The notes beneath the pieces are model-generated. The model did not search any database. It saw nothing but the letters and a program-made list of their open reading frames with translations, and was not told the origin of the DNA. A DNA stretch of 64,000 nt, from contig AZGY01000007.1 of assembly GCA_001636675.1 (NCBI GenBank), forward strand, positions 1,153,072 to 1,217,071. Direction: 5' to 3'. Each line of letters starts with the position of its first letter. Position 1 is the stretch's first letter. Made by a program: the position numbers and the translations under genes. The DNA is from Moelleriella libera RCEF 2490 (taxonomy: Eukaryota > Ascomycota > Sordariomycetes > Hypocreales > Clavicipitaceae). Positions 45,266 through 56,161 of this stretch are shown here, piece after piece.

Positions 45266-46698
45266 ATGCAGACCAACGTGCCGCACGAAGTCGCCATCAC
45301 CGGGGTCCAAACCCGTGATGTGCGCTTCCCCACGTCCCTCGACAAGACGGGCTCGGATGCCATGAACGCAGCCGGCGACTACTCGTCGGCCTATTGCATC
45401 CTCGAGACTGATTCCCCATACACGGGCCATGGTATGGTAAGGGAATACGAACGTGTCCCGTCTAGCGGCGGGCCCCGGCGCGCTGACATGGCGGGCTGTA
45501 GACCTTCACTATTGGGCGGGGCAACGACATTGTCTGTGCTGCCATTCAACAGGTCGCCAATCGCCTCTCGGGCAGGACTTTGTCGTCGCTGGTGGCCGAC
45601 TGGGGTCAGACGTGGCGGTTTCTCGTCGCCGACAGCCAGCTCCGATGGATCGGACCCGAAAAGGGCGTCATCCACCTCGCGCTTGGTGCCGTCGTCAACG
45701 CCTTGTGGGATCTATGGGGCAAGGTGCTTGGCAAGCCGGTGTGGAGGATCGTGGCTGACATGACGCCGGAGCAGTACGTGAGGTGCATTGACTTTCGCTA
45801 CATAACCGACGCCATCACTCCGGAGGAGGCTCTGGCCATGCTGGGGCAGTCTGAAGCTGGCAAGTCGGCTCGCATCCAGGAGGCTATAGCCAGCAGGGCC
45901 GTGCCCGCCTACACCACCAGCGCGGGATGGCTGGGATACGGCGAGGAGAGGATGAAGGCGCTCCTGCGCCAGACGCTCGCCGAGGGCTACAAGCACTTCA
46001 AGCTCAAGGTGGGCGGCAGCGTCGACGAGGACCGACGGCGGCTCGCCATTGCCCGCGACGTGCTCGGCTACGATGAAGGCAACGTGCTCATGGTGGACGC
46101 CAACCAGATATGGTCCGTCCCGGACGCCATCGAATACATGAAGCAGCTCGCCGAGTTCAAGCCCTGGTTCATCGAGGAGCCCACATCACCGGATGACATT
46201 CTCGGTCACAAGGCGGTCCGCGAGGCCCTGAAGCCCTACGGCATCGGCGTCGCCACGGGCGAAATGGTACAAAACCGCGTCGTATTCAAACAAATGCTCA
46301 TGAGCGGTGCCATAGACGTATGCCAGATTGACGCGTGCCGCGTCGGAGGCGTCAACGAGGTCATGGCGGTGATGTTGATGGCTCACAAGTACGGCGTCCC
46401 CGTCGTGCCTCATTCTGGTGGTGTCGGGCTACCCGAGTACACGCAGCACCTGAGCACCATCGACTATGTGGTCGTGACTGGCCAGCGGTCGCTGCTGGAA
46501 TATGTGGACCACTTGCACGAGCACTTTTTGCATCCCTCCGTCATCAGGGACGGATACTACCAGACACCCATGGAGCCCGGATACAGCGTCGAGATGAAGG
46601 CGGCCAGCATCGACCGGTACACGTATCCAGGGGAAATTGGCGTGAGCTGGTGGACGACGGACGAGGCGAAGCCCATTCTCGAGGGCCCCAAGATCTAG
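45266..46698 (+). CDS. lgd1: L-galactonate dehydratase (enolase superfamily), Lgd1-like
   Basis: Mg2+-dependent dehydration of L-galactonate to 2-keto-3-deoxy-L-galactonate, step two of fungal D-galacturonate (pectin) catabolism. Predicted 455 aa. Exons 45266-45436 and 45502-46698; intron 45437-45501. The N-terminal capping domain begins VAITGVQTRDVRFPTSLDKT, and GSDAMNAAGDYSSAYCILET is nearly invariant in Lgd1 proteins. In the barrel, the KxK base motif is HFKLKVG (about residues 224-226). Metal ligands are in MVDAN (about 256), WFIEEP (about 282) and VATGE (about 311), and the catalytic histidine is in VPVVPHSGG (about 361). The paralogous function, L-fuconate dehydratase (FucD/ENOSF1), cannot be excluded by motifs alone, but overall similarity favours Lgd1. 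Reductase, aldolase and glyceraldehyde reductase partners are not in this window. Confidence 0.92.
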
Positions 46699-47277
46699 CC
46701 GCAACGAGGCCAAGATGATGGTTTTGGAGCTGGGAGATGAGGCATAGGCGCTTTCTATTAGATGCGTCCTGCTGCCGTGTTACTGTTCCAAATTTGGCTT
46801 TGGCGTGCCGACCACCCGGCCGTGTTGTATCGTCCAAAGTTGTCACGGAACACATCTAGCGCCCTAGACCCGTGAAACGCCAGGGCAAAAGGTCTGGCCG
46901 CAGCCGTGAGCGCGTGATAGGAGGAGCCTATGAGGCGTTTTCCAGCACGTAGCACGTATCGGTCAGTGATGTGGCTGTTTGTTCCCGACGTTCCATGTGA
47001 CTAGCTGTACGAGATTCTCCGATGCAAGTGTCCTGGAGGCACGATGTTTGGTAATGTTTGCCGTTGCGTGCGTGCGTCGGGTGGCTGAAGTGGCGCGCCA
47101 CGCCGTCCCACTAAATCCGCATCCATGCTCGACCTGCCGTCCCACCCACCACAGCACAAGTCACAGTATGAAGGGGGGGGGGGGGGGGGNNNNNNNNNNN
47201 NNNNNNNNNNNNNNGGGGGGGGGGGGGGGGGGGGGGGGTTGATGGGAAGAAAAGGAAGGGGCGAGAGAGAGAGAAAG
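46699..47277. other. Intergenic with sequence gap, upstream of GPI18
   Basis: Contains the dehydratase 3' flank and a short GPI18 promoter interrupted by a gap. The gap means promoter elements and the true first codon of GPI18 may be missing or misplaced. Confidence 0.6.
47173..47238. repeat. Poly-G tract with 25-N assembly gap
   Basis: G17 (47173-47189), N25 (47190-47214), G24 (47215-47238). G-runs on both sides of the Ns imply one long poly-G the assembler could not span, or a scaffold join made inside poly-G. It ends 3-39 nt before the candidate GPI18 start codons. Confidence 0.95.
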
Positions 47278-48710
47278 ATGACCAAGATGGCAACAACAGT
47301 CATGGACAGCCTCTTTTCATCACACGCCGCCCAACGGCACCCTGTCCGGTCTCTCTCGATCCTCTTCATCCTGTGGAAGGGCTTCCTCGTCGCCATCGCC
47401 CTCGGTGCATCCCTTTTCCCAGCTTACGACACGTCAACGAGTCTCTTCATTGAGCGCATGTACGGTCGCAATGCCAGCATTTCCACCTTGGCCACCCAGC
47501 TCACGCGCTGGGACGCCTTGTACTTCATGCATGCCGCCATCAAGGGTCAGACCGTCTATGAGCAGGAATGGGCCTTTGGCATGGGTTTCCCCTCGGCGAT
47601 ACGTCTCTTGAAGCCTTCGGGAATATCGGAGCCCGTTGTTGCCATCGCCATGACCCATGCCGCCCATTACATTGCCGCCTTGTGTCTCTACCGCCTCACC
47701 CTGCTCTTGTGGACTGGAAACAGGCGACTGGCCTTTCTGTCTGCCGCGCTGCACATTCTGTCCCCGGCCGGTCTGTTCCTCTCGGCCCCGTACAACGAAA
47801 GCCCCTTTGCGTGTCTGTGCTTCCTGGGAAACTTGCTGTTCGGCATGGGAATTGGGCTGGGATCAAGCAGAGACGACGCATGCGGCCAGATGAGGGCTGC
47901 AGGCACCGTGGTCGCATCGGGGCTCGTCTTTGGCCTTGCCACCACGTTCCGGAGCAATGGCCTGTCGAGCGGTCTGATGTTTGCTGCGGAAGCCGCCATT
48001 CGCCTGCATATGTTTGTGCAGTGGCCCCCCCGTCGGCGCCACTTGGTGGCCGTTGGGGCCGCAGGCGTGGGAGGACTCTTTGTTGCCGCCGGCTCCCTCG
48101 TGCCACAGACATTGGCATGGAAGCGGTATTGCACCTCTCCCTCTCCAATGGGCAGCAGCAGCAGCAGCAGCAGCAGCATGCGCCCATGGTGTCAACAGAG
48201 GATTCCCAGCATATACACGTTTGTGCAGGAACACTACTGGTAACGTCGTCCCACGCAAACTTTGCCCCGTCATGACACCGGGGCAGGCCCTGCTGACCGT
48301 CAGAGTTGCCATGCAGGAACGTCGGCTTCATGCGGTACTGGACCTGGAACCAAGTCCCTCTGTTCCTGCTTGCGACTCCCATGCTCGTCATCATGATCAA
48401 ATCTGGGCTGGACGTGCTCCGGACCTCTCACCGGACCGCTACTATCCCTGTCCCGGACTGGCGGACGATGGGCCCGTTCGTAGGCGCCCTGGCTGCCAGT
48501 CAGGTCTTGGTCGCTGTGCTGGCCATCACAACATACCACGTACAGATCATCACGCGCATCTCGTCTGGGTACCCCGTGTGGTACTGGTGGGTGGCGGCGT
48601 GTCTGATGGACAAGAAGAGGGAGCGAGCTGGCTCGGCGATTGTCGTGTTCATGGTCATGTACGCCGGTATTCAGGGTGGCTTGTTTGCTTCATTTCTGCC
48701 GCCAGCCTAG
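47278..48710 (+). CDS. GPI18: GPI mannosyltransferase II (GPI18 / PIG-V)
   Basis: ER multispanning enzyme adding the second mannose (alpha-1,6) to the GPI anchor precursor. Predicted 451 aa from the ATG at 47278; in-frame ATGs at 47242 and 47287 are alternatives. Exons 47278-48239 and 48317-48710; intron 48240-48316 (gtaacg...atgcag). Family motifs are present: the luminal LTRWDALYFMHAA after TM1, WAFGMGFPSAIRLL, LSPAGLFLSAPYNESPFACL and FGLATTFRSNGLSSGL. The last helices include a tryptophan/tyrosine-rich YPVWYWWVAACLM. A polyserine run (AGC repeat, 48152-48178) expands a luminal loop. A poly-G assembly gap lies just upstream, so the N-terminus is the least certain part. Yeast Gpi18 works with Pga1, which is not seen here. 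Confidence 0.92.
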
Positions 48711-49240
48711 TGACACAACCGTTTCCACTTCGCACAAACGAAAAAGCGGGAGTGAATGGGGAACAAGAGCAACAGGCTGAATCGCCACACTCTGCTGATC
48801 AGACTTCTCAACGTGATTCGTGGTCATTGGAGCAGACACGAGATTTTCGTCGCCCGTACAACCCAGGAGTCGTCTGCCTCAGCAATTTGGTCTTACGCCC
48901 ACTTCCTCGCTTAAGTCCCCCGTCACACACGGTTCCGATACAAATGCAACGAGCCGAAGGTGAATCTTCTGAGACCTCACACACGCCTTCATTCTGATGA
49001 GCTGCGGCGTCCCTGCCCGTCGCCGTCAGCAGGCCACCTCATTGCTATATGAAGGAGGCCCTCGCCCTGTCCAATCCCGGCTCAGGTCCACCCAGCCAGC
49101 CCTCAGTCGGTCAAGACACCAGTCCCAACAGCCGCGCACATACAAACCTGCATTCTCCATCCCCCCTTCTAGACTGCATACATACTCTTTCTTCTCGGAA
49201 GAACATACATCACAGTCCATTCAAGCAAAGAAAGGAAGCA
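48711..49240. other. Intergenic, GPI18 3' flank and promoter of next gene
   Basis: 530 nt between genes in the same direction. CT-rich leader-like sequence (about 49150-49240) precedes the next ATG; nothing else is recognised. Confidence 0.5.
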
Positions 49241-50023
49241 ATGGAGCCTGGCACCTTCAACCATGCCAACGTGTCGCCGTACAAACCCCGACGCGGCGCT
49301 TCGGCAGCAGCAGCCGCGGCCGCCGCGACCGCCGACTCTCTGGACTCGCACTCTGAGAGGACTCTGCTGGACTCGCCTGTCTTGGGATCCGTAGAGTCTG
49401 ATTCTGTCAACTTCCCTGAACAGCGAAAGGCCACCGTCAGTACCACCAGATCCCATCCCAGCCCAGCGGTCGCGCGGGAGACCACAGGCCAAGAGTTGCT
49501 CGGGGTCTCGCCTAAAGAGCGGTTCGAGTTGATCGAGCTCATTTACAAAGACCTGATCGAGTTCGTATTTGGCCCCCTACCCAAGCACCTGGCCAAAACC
49601 AATCCGGATCTGCGCAAGTTCTTGCGCGAGCGCTTGGCCACGGAACAGGTCAAGGAGCTGCTCTTGTGGCTGAGACACACACGCTTCCACGACCCCGAGC
49701 ATCGAAACAAAGTCCTGGCAGAATTGAAGCAACTAGACTACCTGGACAATGAGTCGGCCCGAGTGCAGACGAGGGTCCAGTCCGAGATGTCACTGGCTGT
49801 ACCAGCGATTGCGATTCCTTCGGAGGCGGCGAAGACGACAACGACAGCAGTTGAGGAAGATATTTCGGAGACGACAGCCGCTGAAGAAGTGACTCGCGAA
49901 CCTCTTCATGCAGCTGCGAGACCCAGGGCATCTGCTGCTGCTCCAACTGTGAGCCCGCCGTACTCGCCACGACGCAAGTCCAAGCCGGGTGCGTATTTGC
50001 CGCCGCGGCGGTTCTATCCGTGA
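49241..50023 (+). CDS. Hypothetical protein, 260 aa, helical core with disordered ends
   Basis: Frame opened by the ATG at 49241 (MEPGTFNHANVSPYKPRRGA); the frame extends upstream without homology. Not recognised. A polyalanine run and Ser/Thr-rich segment precede a compact charged helical block from GVSPKERFELIELIYKDLIE through FGPLPKHLAKTNPDLRKFLR to HNKVLAELKQLDYLD-like sequence (about residues 85-170). The remainder is Thr/Glu/Ala-rich and ends with a basic SPPYSPRRKSKPGAYLPPRR tail. No signal peptide or membrane helix. The helical block with conserved-looking aromatic and charged residues suggests a real conserved fungal protein, but no function can be assigned. Confidence 0.8.
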   Translation: MEPGTFNHANVSPYKPRRGASAAAAAAAATADSLDSHSERTLLDSPVLGSVESDSVNFPEQRKATVSTTRSHPSPAVARETTGQELLGVSPKERFELIELIYKDLIEFVFGPLPKHLAKTNPDLRKFLRERLATEQVKELLLWLRHTRFHDPEHRNKVLAELKQLDYLDNESARVQTRVQSEMSLAVPAIAIPSEAAKTTTTAVEEDISETTAAEEVTREPLHAAARPRASAAAPTVSPPYSPRRKSKPGAYLPPRRFYP

Positions 50024-50522
50024 TTTTTGCCCCCGCCCTTTCCTTCTATCTCATTCCCCTGTCTGTGACTATGATTTTGGTTTCTTGCTTCGACGTGATT
50101 ATTAACAAGGCTCTTAGGTAGACGGTTCTTTCTGATCAAGTCGTCCAGCCTGGAAAACATCTGCAAATCGCGTGAAGACGTGAGTGTCTCCACCTTTTCC
50201 TTCGTCAAACTCCTTGTGATTCAAGCCAAAGAGCGGGCGGAACGGGAGTTTGCTGACAAATTTCTTTGATTGTGCGCGTTCAGAGTCTCTGGATGACGCA
50301 GGAGAAAAACGAGAGCTCATTAGGGAAAGCTTTTGAAAGCTCTGACCAAGTGATTTTGTTCTTCTCCCTCAACAGGTCCAGCGCATTCCAGGGATACGTA
50401 AGTCCCCAGTTTCCTTTTGAGATATATCGCGAACCTCGCCTCCGTCCGAGGTTTTCCTTTCCATTTGACTGCGCTGAGGGGTCGATCATGCTAACAAGTC
50501 AAACAACAACTTCAAGGCCCAG
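50024..50522. other. Ambiguous 0.5-kb interval with coding-like fragments on both strands
   Basis: Several short frames look protein-like but cannot be joined confidently. On the plus strand, LVIQAKERAEREFADKFL (to about 50270), SLDDAGEKRELIRESF (about 50284-50335), and a frame after a possible acceptor at 50516 reading DDLAAKLKDYVAAMDRRYQ to a stop at 50579-50581. On the minus strand, SSRDLQMFSRLDDLIRKNRL (about 50100-50180). This may be a small multi-exon gene or a decayed one. Confidence 0.35.
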
Positions 50523-51038
50523 ATGATCTCGCTGCCAAACTCAAAGATTACGTTGCCGCCATGGATCGCCGCTACCAATGAGGAGATGGGGGGTACCACG
50601 CCTCCCTTTCAAGTAAAGTGGCTCAACAAGGGCGACACAGAGTTCCGTTACTTTGATGATTTGGTCAATCCGTACAACGACCACAAGCCGATCTTTGTCG
50701 CGCGAGACGGTCAGGAAATTGCCCCCCACGTTGGTGAAATAATGAAAAGGCGCATGGATACTCTGCAGAGAAGAAAAGAGGAAAGAAAGGGGCGTGCTCG
50801 TACAGCACCTCGTCGCTCTCGCTCCCCCCCGGCGAAGATACCCATGAGCTCGGCTCATCGACAGAGAAGGGCCGAACCGAAGAGGGGACCTGCTCCTGAT
50901 GCTCTGGAGGCTGACTCACGAGCTTCTGGTGCTCAGCGAGCCGACTCTGCAGGGACTGGCATGGTTACTTCAAGATGGAATACCAAGCGTCAGAAGGCTC
51001 CTTGCACGACGACGGGCTCCCTGCTGATCAAACTCTGA
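50523..51038 (+). CDS. Hypothetical basic protein, 171 aa
   Basis: Open frame from ATG 50523, not recognised. The first ~85 residues look folded (PPFQVKWLNKGDTEFRYFDD, HKPIFVARDGQEIAPHVGEI), followed by MKRRMDTLQRRKEERKGRAR and a long Arg/Ser/Pro/Ala-rich tail. An upstream exon is possible, since a 3' splice-like sequence (cttcaag) lies at 50511-50517. A competing frame through the first 60 nt (see the preceding interval) would give a different protein ending at 50581, so only one of the two readings can be right for that stretch. Confidence 0.5.
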   Translation: MISLPNSKITLPPWIAATNEEMGGTTPPFQVKWLNKGDTEFRYFDDLVNPYNDHKPIFVARDGQEIAPHVGEIMKRRMDTLQRRKEERKGRARTAPRRSRSPPAKIPMSSAHRQRRAEPKRGPAPDALEADSRASGAQRADSAGTGMVTSRWNTKRQKAPCTTTGSLLIKL

Positions 51039-51361
51039 TACGAGAGCCATCGAGATCAATCTGGTTGGCAGAAGTCGGTTTTTCTTCCAAAATCACGTCT
51101 TGGATTCATGTATTCCCGATCAAACTTCCTGAGGCGAAGTCTAGTACCAAAAGGCATGGCATCAGTCCAACGCGAAATTTTTCTGTGCAAATGCCAAGAT
51201 CGTGACTGTTCCCCACGCTGTGTCAAGTCTGCCATTCAAGAAAAAAGAAAAAAGAAAAAAAAAACGCTCCTGTGATGAATGAGAGAGAGGGAGAGAAGCT
51301 TTACCAAAAAGAAAATTTTTTTTTGACAGAATGAAAAGATTAGGAAAAAGCCGAGCAATGT
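51039..51361. other. Convergent 3' region before NPC1
   Basis: 323 nt with A-rich and T-rich runs (about 51237-51263, 51313-51325), consistent with shared 3' UTR and polyadenylation sequence of two convergent genes. No gene. Confidence 0.5.
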
Positions 51362-54300
51362 CTAGTATTCCTCGTCCTCCGAGTCGCTGTTGTCGTGCAC
51401 CCGTATAGCCCGCCATCGCCTGTCGGTCAGATCCTGGGCGGCCGTGCCCTCGCTTTCCGGATCGACGTAGCCGTTCCCGCCAGCGACGCTCAGAGCAACG
51501 GGCAGGAAGACGAGCGCGTGCAGGGCGGCAAAGACGACGAGCGCAAGCCAGACGCGGAAGTAGTAAATCTCAAAAATCTTGGAGCGCGTAAAGGCCAGCA
51601 CGCACACGCCCAACAGCTTGGTGACGGTGATGCCGGAGAAGACGGAGCCGCCGACGTTGACGAGGGCCGTCCACGACCGGGCATCGCGCCCGCGCAGCGT
51701 CGTGTTGTTGCTCTCCATGACGGTGCGCGAGGGGAACATGAAGGCCCGGGCAATGTGTGCGCAGAACTCGACGGAGATGCCGACGCAGATGATGAGGTTG
51801 ACGAGCGACACGGCGTTGAGGGAGACGCCGAAGACGGTCATGGCGCCCATGATGTCGATGACGCTCATGACCACCGTCACGGTCAGGACGGCCGACGTCA
51901 GCGCGGACCCGAGCAGCAGCGTCGCCACGATGAAGACGATGCCGACGAGCACGGACAGGAGCCCCGCCGTGAGCGGCACGATGGACAGGTACTGGTCGAA
52001 GAAGATGTAGAAGACGCTGTAGGGGAAGACGTCGGCGCCGGTCCTGCGGCTAATGTCCGACGCGATGCGACGCGCGGACGAGTAGGCCGCGATGAAGTCG
52101 GCCTGGCTGCGGAGCGGCGTGTGCGCGGAGCGGAAGTGGCTCGCCTTGACAGCCGCGTCGTCGTCGCTGATGACCACGGCGTCTCCGTAAGCTGCCATGC
52201 CACCCAGCGGACACTGACTGTCGGCGGGAGAGGCCAGGAATTTGCGCAGATACCGGACAAACTCCTTGTCCTCGGGCATGCCGTAGAGGGTGATGTTCCA
52301 GGACGGCTCGCGCTCCGCAAAACACGTCTTTTGATTGTCGTCGACGCAGCATTGCTCGTTGATCGGGTTCAGCCACGTGAAGAAGTCGTCCATCCAGCTC
52401 GCGGTCGGTGACGCAATGTACGACACGTCGGGCCGCTGTCTCTCGAGCTCCAAGGTGTTGGTCAGGGACAGCAGCTGGCACGAGGTGAACCTGGAGCAGA
52501 GCGCCTGTTGCTGCTCCCGGTGCGATGCATCGACGCCGCGCGTGACGAAGTAGACGGGCGGTCCGGTCTCCATGTAGGCATACAGATCGTTGAAGTAGGG
52601 AATCAAATACGAGTCGTCGGGGATCGCCACCCGCTGATCGAGTCCGAGCTCAATGTCGGGCAGCAGGGCCAGCGCAGCGGCGAAGATGCCGAAAAAGACG
52701 ACGAAAACGCCAGCCTTGACGCGCCTTCTCAGCAGGCTGGGCGCGTAGGTGTTCTTGATGAAGACCTGCAGATAGCTTTCCTCTTCAATCTCCGACACTC
52801 TGCTTCCGCCCACATACGTATTGCTGCCGTTGAGATGGATCCTCGCCTTTTTGATCTGCCACCACGGCCACAGCTCGCATCGATGGTCCTCCACGCGCAT
52901 CTGGTTGAGGGCCAGGAAGGACACAAACATGGTCATTTGCAGGATGGCATTGACGAAGACGGCCCCGGCAGCGTACGCGGCAAAGTTGCGAACGGCAGGC
53001 ATGCCCACGACCGCCCCTAAGGCAAAGGCGACAGTTTCGGTCAAGGCCGAGAACAGAATCGAGGGCCCCATGCGCCCCAGGGCTCTGGCCACTCGCTCCT
53101 CAACCATTTGATCAGGACAGCTCGCATTGACCCTTTCCAGCTCGTGGACAATCAGGAAGATGTTGTCGACGCCGACGGCCAGTACAATAAAGGGAATCAC
53201 CTCGACGATAATGAGCGTGGCCTTCAGACCGACCCACGAGAAGAAACCGATCGACGCCGCAATCGACATCAAAACGATGAGGATGCCAAGCAGGCCGAGA
53301 GTCACCTTGGACTCCACCAGAAGAAGCGCCGGGTTTTTGAAAATATGTTTAAAGGGCGTCCCCAGAGCCATGCAAGCATAGATGAACATGACAATGTAAC
53401 TGACCACCACGATCTTGGCATCAGTGTTGGTGGACTTGTTCAGCTCCTGCTCGAGACTGATTTCGGTGTTGAAGGACATTCTGAGGCCACGCTGCCTGGC
53501 TTCCTCTCTCACTTCCAGCAAGCGGTCTCGCAGCGCATTTTCCCAATCGACCACTCTTCTCAGGGCGTCGCTGCCCTCGGGATGATTTCTGACGACCCAG
53601 GTAACGGTCAGAGCCTGCGCATCAGCGACATCGTCATGGAAGCCTCCCAGGATCATACTCGGCTCGATGGGCTGGCCAAAGTCAGGTCGACACTCGACAG
53701 GAGAGCTGGCGCATCTGCGAAGGTCATCTTTCCACGTCTTGGGGTCCATGACACCACCCTGGTCATGCCAGTACCCGGTCACCGACTGTACGACGCAGGC
53801 GTCGCCGGACGGTTTGAAACAGAGGTCGCGCAGGTACTTGCCAAAGTCTGGACTCTCGAGCGCTTCGATGCTCTTTTCAACGTCGACCCACCATTTGAGC
53901 GTATCGTAGCTGAGTACCGGACCAGGACCATCAGGCTGAGTGTCGTTGACAAGGAAGATCTTTTCGGCACGGTAAAAAGCTCCGAAGTTGGCGTCGAAGT
54001 ACGCCTTCTCTTGCGCAGCGGCGGATGACGGGCTGACCCAGAGCTGCACGGGATCCTTCACCAGCTCGAATCTGATCCAGCCAGCGCTCAATATGGCAAC
54101 AAGCAGGAGGCTCGAACCGATCGTCAATCCCGGGAACCGGGAAGCCGCGTGGCCCAGGCGGTAAAACATGTTGTCGCAGCGGTCGTTGATCCAGTAGCGT
54201 TTTGTCGGCCGATCGCGCACCGCCTCGTTCAAGACTGGCCCGCCCTCGTCCTCATCGTCGCTATGCGAGGCTTCATGCAAGAGCCTTGTTCTCTCGACGC

Positions 54301-55252
54301 GATGCTGAGCATATCGTTTCCAAGCGACATGGCCGAAAACAGACACGGCAAATGCGAAGAGCAACACGGAATAAATGAAGATGGATGCGAATGACAGGCA
54401 CGGGAGGAGGCCGACGTGACATGATGCAGAGTTGCCAACTTGGGGCAGCTCGGGACAGATGGCAGGGCAGTCGACACAAAGGCACCTGTAATCGGGGTCC
54501 TCGTCGTTGCATTTCTTTGGCGTCATGTCGAGGGGGCCCATGCCGGGCTCCGCGTAGGACTCTGGGAAGTTGATCTGGAAGGGCGATCCAAGCAGCTTTT
54601 TGTCGCCAAGGAACTTGAGCATGCCGTGATAGTCCTTGGCCCCGCCTCCGATCAAGTCCATGGCCCGACTGTTGGCGCCACCAAACTTGACTTCCTTGCA
54701 ACTTTCGTAGAAGCCAGAGCCATATTCCTCCGTCACGAGATGATCAAGCTCGGTCACGAGCAGCTTGTCGTTTTTGGGCGCAGCTTGCGTGACGTTGACG
54801 AACAACGATTGGTCAGGTGAGCAGGTGAATTTGCAAAAAAGGTTGAAGAAGTTGAATTTACACGCGGGACACGAGGCGATGAGCGAATTCGGGGTGCCCA
54901 GCTCGGACTTGAGAGCTCGGACCTGGGGAGCCGCCGTCAGCAGTTATGTCGAGCCAGTGGGCTGACAGTCTCATGGAAGCTTGAATACCTGTTCGATGGT
55001 GCAGCACACTGGGGCCTCGCTCCATTCGGCACCGCACAGGTCGACAAGCTCCTTGCGAAGCTCGGCGTCGGGATCGCGGGCCAAGTCGTTGTCGACGCAG
55101 GGGAGTTCCTTGCCGAACAAGCTCTGCTTGCCGCACTGTCCGCGAAAGGCGCATCGCCCAGCTTCGTGTTTGGCTGTGTAGGGAGGAGAGTCGGCGATGG
55201 CACCGGGAAGCAGCGATGTTGCTCCCAGAAAAGCCACGACGTGGTGACGCAT
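51362..55252 (-). CDS. NCR1: NPC1-family sterol transporter (Ncr1)
   Basis: Vacuolar or late-endosomal RND-family protein that takes sterol from NPC2 and inserts it into the membrane. Predicted 1274 aa, matching the family's usual ~1270. Exons 54989-55252 and 51362-54922; intron 54923-54988 (gtattc...cccag). A signal peptide (MRHHVVAFLGATSLLPGAIA) precedes the Cys-rich N-terminal sterol-binding domain (HEAGRCAFRGQCGKQSLFGK, CPACKFNFFNLFCKFTCSPD). TM1 is near SIFIYSVLLFAFAVSVFGH. The sterol-sensing domain spans about residues 592-762, from IVVVSYIVMFIYACMALG through VGVDNIFLIVHELERVN. A second luminal loop and a Patched-like C-terminal helix set (SLVNLIICVGISVEFCAHIA) follow, ending in an acidic tail DNSDSEDEEY. 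The start ATG is 55252. One giant exon carries almost the whole protein. Confidence 0.96.
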
Positions 55253-56161
55253 CTCGGATCTACCGGGCGAGACGTGCCGGCAGCAAGCAGCTGATGGGCT
55301 CGGATTGCAATCACCGACTGGCCGTATTTTCGTGGGGATGCTGGGTCGAATGAAGGAACGAAGGGATGGACGAGGGGGAAAACGAGACGCTGCAGTTACG
55401 AGAAGGGAGGTCTTTGCAAGGACCAAGGTTTGGGCACGCACGCCCGCATAAAGGTCGTGGGCCGGCAGTCTGTATGTAGCTGGAGCTGTTCCTGGCGTAG
55501 CGGCCGTCTGGGGGAGCTCCAGTCTCTCGGATCGGATCTGCTGCGTCGCCCGGCAGCGTACGTGTGTAGTGCCTTGAACGTGGCCCAATCTCCATTCGTA
55601 TACGGTGCACCGGACCCACAAGTGACCAGACGGCGGCTGGCGACTGAGTCGTCGTCGCTCTCAACTCGACGTGGTCCCACTCCGCACGTGAGCGTCATCG
55701 ACAACAAAGTCAAATGTCTGTGTCATCGTCCACCCGCCGCCGCTCCTTGCCTACAGCTGGTGTCCGATATTGCCCAGGGCCGCCGTGTAATAAGGTGGGC
55801 ATAGCACTCTGTCGCAGACGTCAATGTTGTAGCGCGATTTCCAACATAAGCTTTCCTTGTCGGTGCCCACAACCCCACACACGTCATTCGCGTCCTACCG
55901 TACCGTACATATATACTAGATGGGGCGGCCTGCCAACCCGCGCCGCAAGGAAGGGGGGGAAAAACCCAGGAAAATAAAAAAAGGCGTGTCATTCAAACTC
56001 TACATGCAAAGCCTTATGCAGCCAACCACTATGCCAGCCAAGATTGTGCAGCCAAGGCGTCTTCCCTCGCCTGAAGCGTAGAGCCATTTATCACATGTGA
56101 ATGAGTGAGAAACATTTCTCTTGGATAATGCCCGCCCCGCGGTGTCACACACATTCAGGAT
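55253..56161. other. Divergent promoter region, NPC1 / Cue2-like gene
   Basis: 909 nt between divergent starts. A TATA-like tatatacta lies at about 55909-55917 on the plus strand, 250 nt before the Cue2-like ATG. Open frames running upstream of NPC1 (to about 55664 or 55713) are not supported beyond the signal-peptide ATG. Confidence 0.5.

Noticed and set aside
44604..45365. 253-codon frame overlapping the start of L-galactonate dehydratase
   Set aside because: Opens on GTG, no domain, and conflicts with the well-supported dehydratase exon 1.
51395..52411. 338-codon frame on the plus strand, antisense to NPC1 (and a 306-codon one at 53108-54028)
   Set aside because: Mirror frames produced by strong third-position GC bias of the NPC1 exon. 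Asp/Arg/Glu/Val-rich with no domain.
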